Source: Chitinophaga ginsengisegetis (GTDB taxonomy: Bacteria > Bacteroidota > Bacteroidia > Chitinophagales > Chitinophagaceae). Taken from it: a stretch of 64,000 nt of DNA. The stretch is taken from NCBI RefSeq assembly GCF_900168065.1, contig NZ_FUZZ01000001.1, positions 3,096,623-3,160,622 of the forward strand, read 5' to 3'. The position numbers were made by a program, and so were the translations under genes. Below, one piece after another: positions 61,382-64,000 of this stretch (position 1 is the stretch's first letter; the number at the start of each line of letters is the position of its first letter). The notes under the pieces are model-generated. The model was not told the DNA's origin, ran no database searches, and saw only the letters and a list, made by a program, of their open reading frames with translations.

Positions 61382-64000
61382 ATGAAACGTACTCTCAGAA
61401 TTTTTCTGCTGCTGGCACTTGTTGTTGTTGGCCTCGCAGCCTGTAAAAAATCGCGCCCCGGTAAACCCAGAGTGCTGGTATTTACCAAAACCGGCGGGTT
61501 CCGCCACAGCTCCATCCCTGTTGGTATTAAAGCCATTCAGAAACTGGGACTGGAAAACGGATTTGATGTAGACACTACAGAAAATGCCGCTAAATTTAAT
61601 GAAGATACCCTGGCGCAATATGCCGCTGTTATCTTCCTGAACACTACCGGTGATGTACTCGATAACTACCAGGAAGCCGATTTCGAAAGATATATCCAGG
61701 CAGGTGGCGGTTATGTGGGTGTACACGCCGCAGCTGACACCGAATACGAATGGGGCTGGTATAACCACCTCGCCGGCGCATGGTTCCAGAGCCATCCTCC
61801 GGGCGTTCACAAAGCTATAATTGATGTAATAGAAAAATCTTTTCCCGCTACAGAAGGACTTCCCGAAAAATGGGAACATACCGATGAGTGGTATAATTAT
61901 AAAGATGTGGATACCACCACTACGGTACTGCTGAAACTGGACGAGAAATCATACCAGGGTGGTACTATGAAAGGCAATCATCCCATCAGCTGGTATCATG
62001 ATTACGATGGCGGCCGCGCTTTTTATACCGGTCTTGGTCATACAGAAGAATCTTATACCGACAGTCTTTTTCTGAAACACCTCGCCGGCGGTATCAAATA
62101 TGCTATCGGTAAAAACCAGGTGCTCGACTACAGCGTAGCTAAAACCCTGCGTGTACCGGAAGAAGACCGCTTCACTAAAAATGTGCTCGTATCCGGTGAG
62201 TTCTTTGAACCAACGGAAATGGCTATACTCCCTAACCTGGATATCCTGGTGGCGCAACGCCGCGGAGAGCTGATGCTTTATAACGCAGCAGAAAAGAAAC
62301 TCTCACAGGTAGGTTTCCTCAAAGTATATCATCATACCGATGTACCAAAGGTAAATGCAGAAGAAGGTTTCCTCGGCCTTGCCGCAGACCCCGACTTTAA
62401 AAACAATCACTACATCTACGCAATGTATTCACCGGTAGATACTTCCGTAAACCGTTTGTCACGTTTCAAATTTGAAAACAACAAACTGGATATGTCTTCC
62501 GAAAAAGTAATCCTGCAATTCTACTCCCAACGCGATATCTGCTGCCATACCGGCGGTTCCATTGCTTTCGGACCAGGCGGATTGCTGTACTTATCCACCG
62601 GCGACAACACTACGCCGTTTGATGAACCGGGACAAAAATATGTGAGCAAAGGTTATGGTCCTACTGATGACCGTCCCGGTCACCTGCAGTACGATGACCG
62701 CCGCGGATCAGCCAACACCAATGACCTGCGTGGAAAGATCATCCGCATCAAGGTTGAAGCTGATGGCTCCTATACTATTCCGGATGGTAACCTGTTCCCG
62801 AAAGGCACCAAAGGCACCCGTCCTGAAATTTATGCAATGGGTACACGTAATCCTTACCGGATGTCGGTAGACCAGAAAACAGGATATGTATATTGGGGAG
62901 AAGTAGGGCCGGATGCCAACAACGACGACTCCCTGCGGGGGCCGAGAGGATACGATGAAATAAACCAGGCGAAAAAGCCCGGGTTCTTCGGTTACCCGAT
63001 GTTTATTGCCAACAATAAACCATACCGTCAATACAATTACGAAACAGGTGAAAGCGGTCCTTATTTCGATCCGCTGAAACCAATCAATGATTCCCGCAAC
63101 AACACCGGTTTGAAAGAGTTGCCACCGGCTACTCCCGCCTTCATCTGGTATCCATATGCAAAATCAGACGAGTTCCCGATTGTAGGCAGCGGTGGCCGTA
63201 ACGCAGAAGCGGGCCCGATTTACCACAGCGAATTTTATCCGAAAGAAACCCGTTTCCCGGATTACTATAACGATAAACTGTTTATCTACGACTGGATCCG
63301 TGGATGGGTAATGGCCGTAACAATGGACAAAAACGGTAACTTCTCCAAAATGGAAAAGTTTATACCCAACACCAAACTGAATGCTCCCATCGATATGGAA
63401 ATGGGTCCTGACGGCCGTTTGTATATCCTCGAATATGGTAACGGATGGTTTAGCAAAAACGCAGATGCAGGGCTTTCCCGCATTGACTTCAATGGCGGCA
63501 ACCGCGCGCCTGTAGCCAATATCCATGCTACGCGCACTACCGGCGGCTTACCATTTAAAGTGAAATTAACCGCAGAAGGATCTAAAGATCCTGACGGCGA
63601 TAAACTCACTTATCTCTGGAATTTTGGCAATGGCACAAAGAAAGAAACCACTGAACCTACGGTAGAATATACCTACAGCGCCGCCGGCGAATACCCTGTA
63701 TTTGTAGAAGTGGCAGATGATAAAGGCGCCAAAACAAAGAGTAAATCCATTGATCTGTACGCCGGTAATGAAACGCCTGATGTAAAGATCAATATCACCG
63801 GTAACCAGATGTTCTACTTCCCGGGCAAACCCGTGCAGTATACAGTTAATATCTCCGATAAGGAAGATGGCAACTCGGCAGATGGTAAACTGGATGCCAA
63901 TAACATTTTTGTAAAGGCGGATTATGTGGAAGGACGTGATAAAGCAGCGCAACCACAGGGCCACCAGATTATTACCGGCGCTATTGCAGGTAAAAATATC
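61382..64000 (+). CDS. ThuA / glucose dehydrogenase / PKD lipoprotein, C-terminus beyond window
   Basis: The frame from ATG 61382 is open to the right edge (873 residues). Order: lipobox (VGLAAC, Cys21), a ThuA domain (about 30-240, HAAADTEYEWGWYN, HPISWYHDYDGGRAF), a PQQ-type soluble glucose dehydrogenase-like propeller (about 270-700; EEGFLGLAADPDF, CCHTGGSIAFG, RGKIIRI, GTRNPYRM), a PKD domain (about 710-800; SKDPDGDKLTYLWNFGNG), and the start of another domain. Relatives often end with a cytochrome c or carbohydrate-binding module. It should oxidise sugars at the cell surface, passing electrons to the cytochrome c encoded nearby. Confidence 0.93.
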   Translation, partial: MKRTLRIFLLLALVVVGLAACKKSRPGKPRVLVFTKTGGFRHSSIPVGIKAIQKLGLENGFDVDTTENAAKFNEDTLAQYAAVIFLNTTGDVLDNYQEADFERYIQAGGGYVGVHAAADTEYEWGWYNHLAGAWFQSHPPGVHKAIIDVIEKSFPATEGLPEKWEHTDEWYNYKDVDTTTTVLLKLDEKSYQGGTMKGNHPISWYHDYDGGRAFYTGLGHTEESYTDSLFLKHLAGGIKYAIGKNQVLDYSVAKTLRVPEEDRFTKNVLVSGEFFEPTEMAILPNLDILVAQRRGELMLYNAAEKKLSQVGFLKVYHHTDVPKVNAEEGFLGLAADPDFKNNHYIYAMYSPVDTSVNRLSRFKFENNKLDMSSEKVILQFYSQRDICCHTGGSIAFGPGGLLYLSTGDNTTPFDEPGQKYVSKGYGPTDDRPGHLQYDDRRGSANTNDLRGKIIRIKVEADGSYTIPDGNLFPKGTKGTRPEIYAMGTRNPYRMSVDQKTGYVYWGEVGPDANNDDSLRGPRGYDEINQAKKPGFFGYPMFIANNKPYRQYNYETGESGPYFDPLKPINDSRNNTGLKELPPATPAFIWYPYAKSDEFPIVGSGGRNAEAGPIYHSEFYPKETRFPDYYNDKLFIYDWIRGWVMAVTMDKNGNFSKMEKFIPNTKLNAPIDMEMGPDGRLYILEYGNGWFSKNADAGLSRIDFNGGNRAPVANIHATRTTGGLPFKVKLTAEGSKDPDGDKLTYLWNFGNGTKKETTEPTVEYTYSAAGEYPVFVEVADDKGAKTKSKSIDLYAGNETPDVKINITGNQMFYFPGKPVQYTVNISDKEDGNSADGKLDANNIFVKADYVEGRDKAAQPQGHQIITGAIAGKNI

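Overview
The window looks like a chromosomal segment of a Bacteroidota bacterium, most likely Chitinophagaceae and close to Chitinophaga. Support for this comes from a SusC/SusD pair whose SusC carries an N-terminal STN domain, two ECF sigma/FecR/TonB-receptor cascades, promoters with the Bacteroidota form TTTG-N19-21-TAnnTTTG, a DUF3127 OB-fold protein, and tRNA genes without an encoded CCA. All assignments were made by reading the sequence; no database search was run.

Layout. 1-7.3 kb (minus): ECF sigma, FecR, SusC and SusD (cut by the left edge) form one nutrient-uptake operon. 7.5-15.2 kb (plus): a PI-PLC-like lipoprotein, then four proteins without visible signal peptides: a peptidoglycan-binding/CHAP protein, a 942-residue fusion of a trypsin-like and a subtilisin-like protease, an M19-type dipeptidase-like protein, and a leucine-rich protein with a short motif known to me from DUF4157 proteins of contractile injection systems. 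This is the most unusual block. 15.4-19.2 kb: GIY-YIG protein, serine hydrolase, and an ECF sigma/two-helix membrane protein pair divergent from a small membrane protein across a perfect palindrome.

19.2-36.1 kb is accessory and worn. Two identical tRNA-Pro(TGG) genes lie exactly 10,400 bp apart. Between them are an MBL hydrolase, GNAT, NTF2-like protein, a membrane-bound regulator with a C-terminal winged helix, an epimerase, a second sigma/FecR/TonB-receptor operon with a CX4CH lipoprotein, and relics of a GNAT and a serine recombinase. To the right are half of a chromate transporter ending inside an operator-like palindrome, a cupin, an 11-bp phased repeat array, a second serine hydrolase, an AraC relic, two oxidoreductases, a Crp-family regulator, and another recombinase relic beside tRNA-Ser(GCT).

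36.2-54.7 kb is core: dnaA, DUF3127 protein, FAD oxidoreductase, an ABC exporter pair, a nitronate monooxygenase-like enzyme, a sugar nucleotidyltransferase, glyA, a four-gene ABC/GntR operon with its own palindromic operator, an M20 amidohydrolase, a SPOR protein, deoC and secA. A stretch of about 1 kb without a recognised gene follows.

55.7-64 kb (plus): MFS transporter, Gfo/Idh/MocA oxidoreductase, sugar isomerase/epimerase, cytochrome c lipoprotein, DUF1080 protein, ThuA protein, and a ThuA-glucose dehydrogenase-PKD lipoprotein cut by the right edge. Together they suggest periplasmic and cytoplasmic breakdown of glycosides through C3-oxidised (3-keto) intermediates, with electrons passed to cytochrome c.
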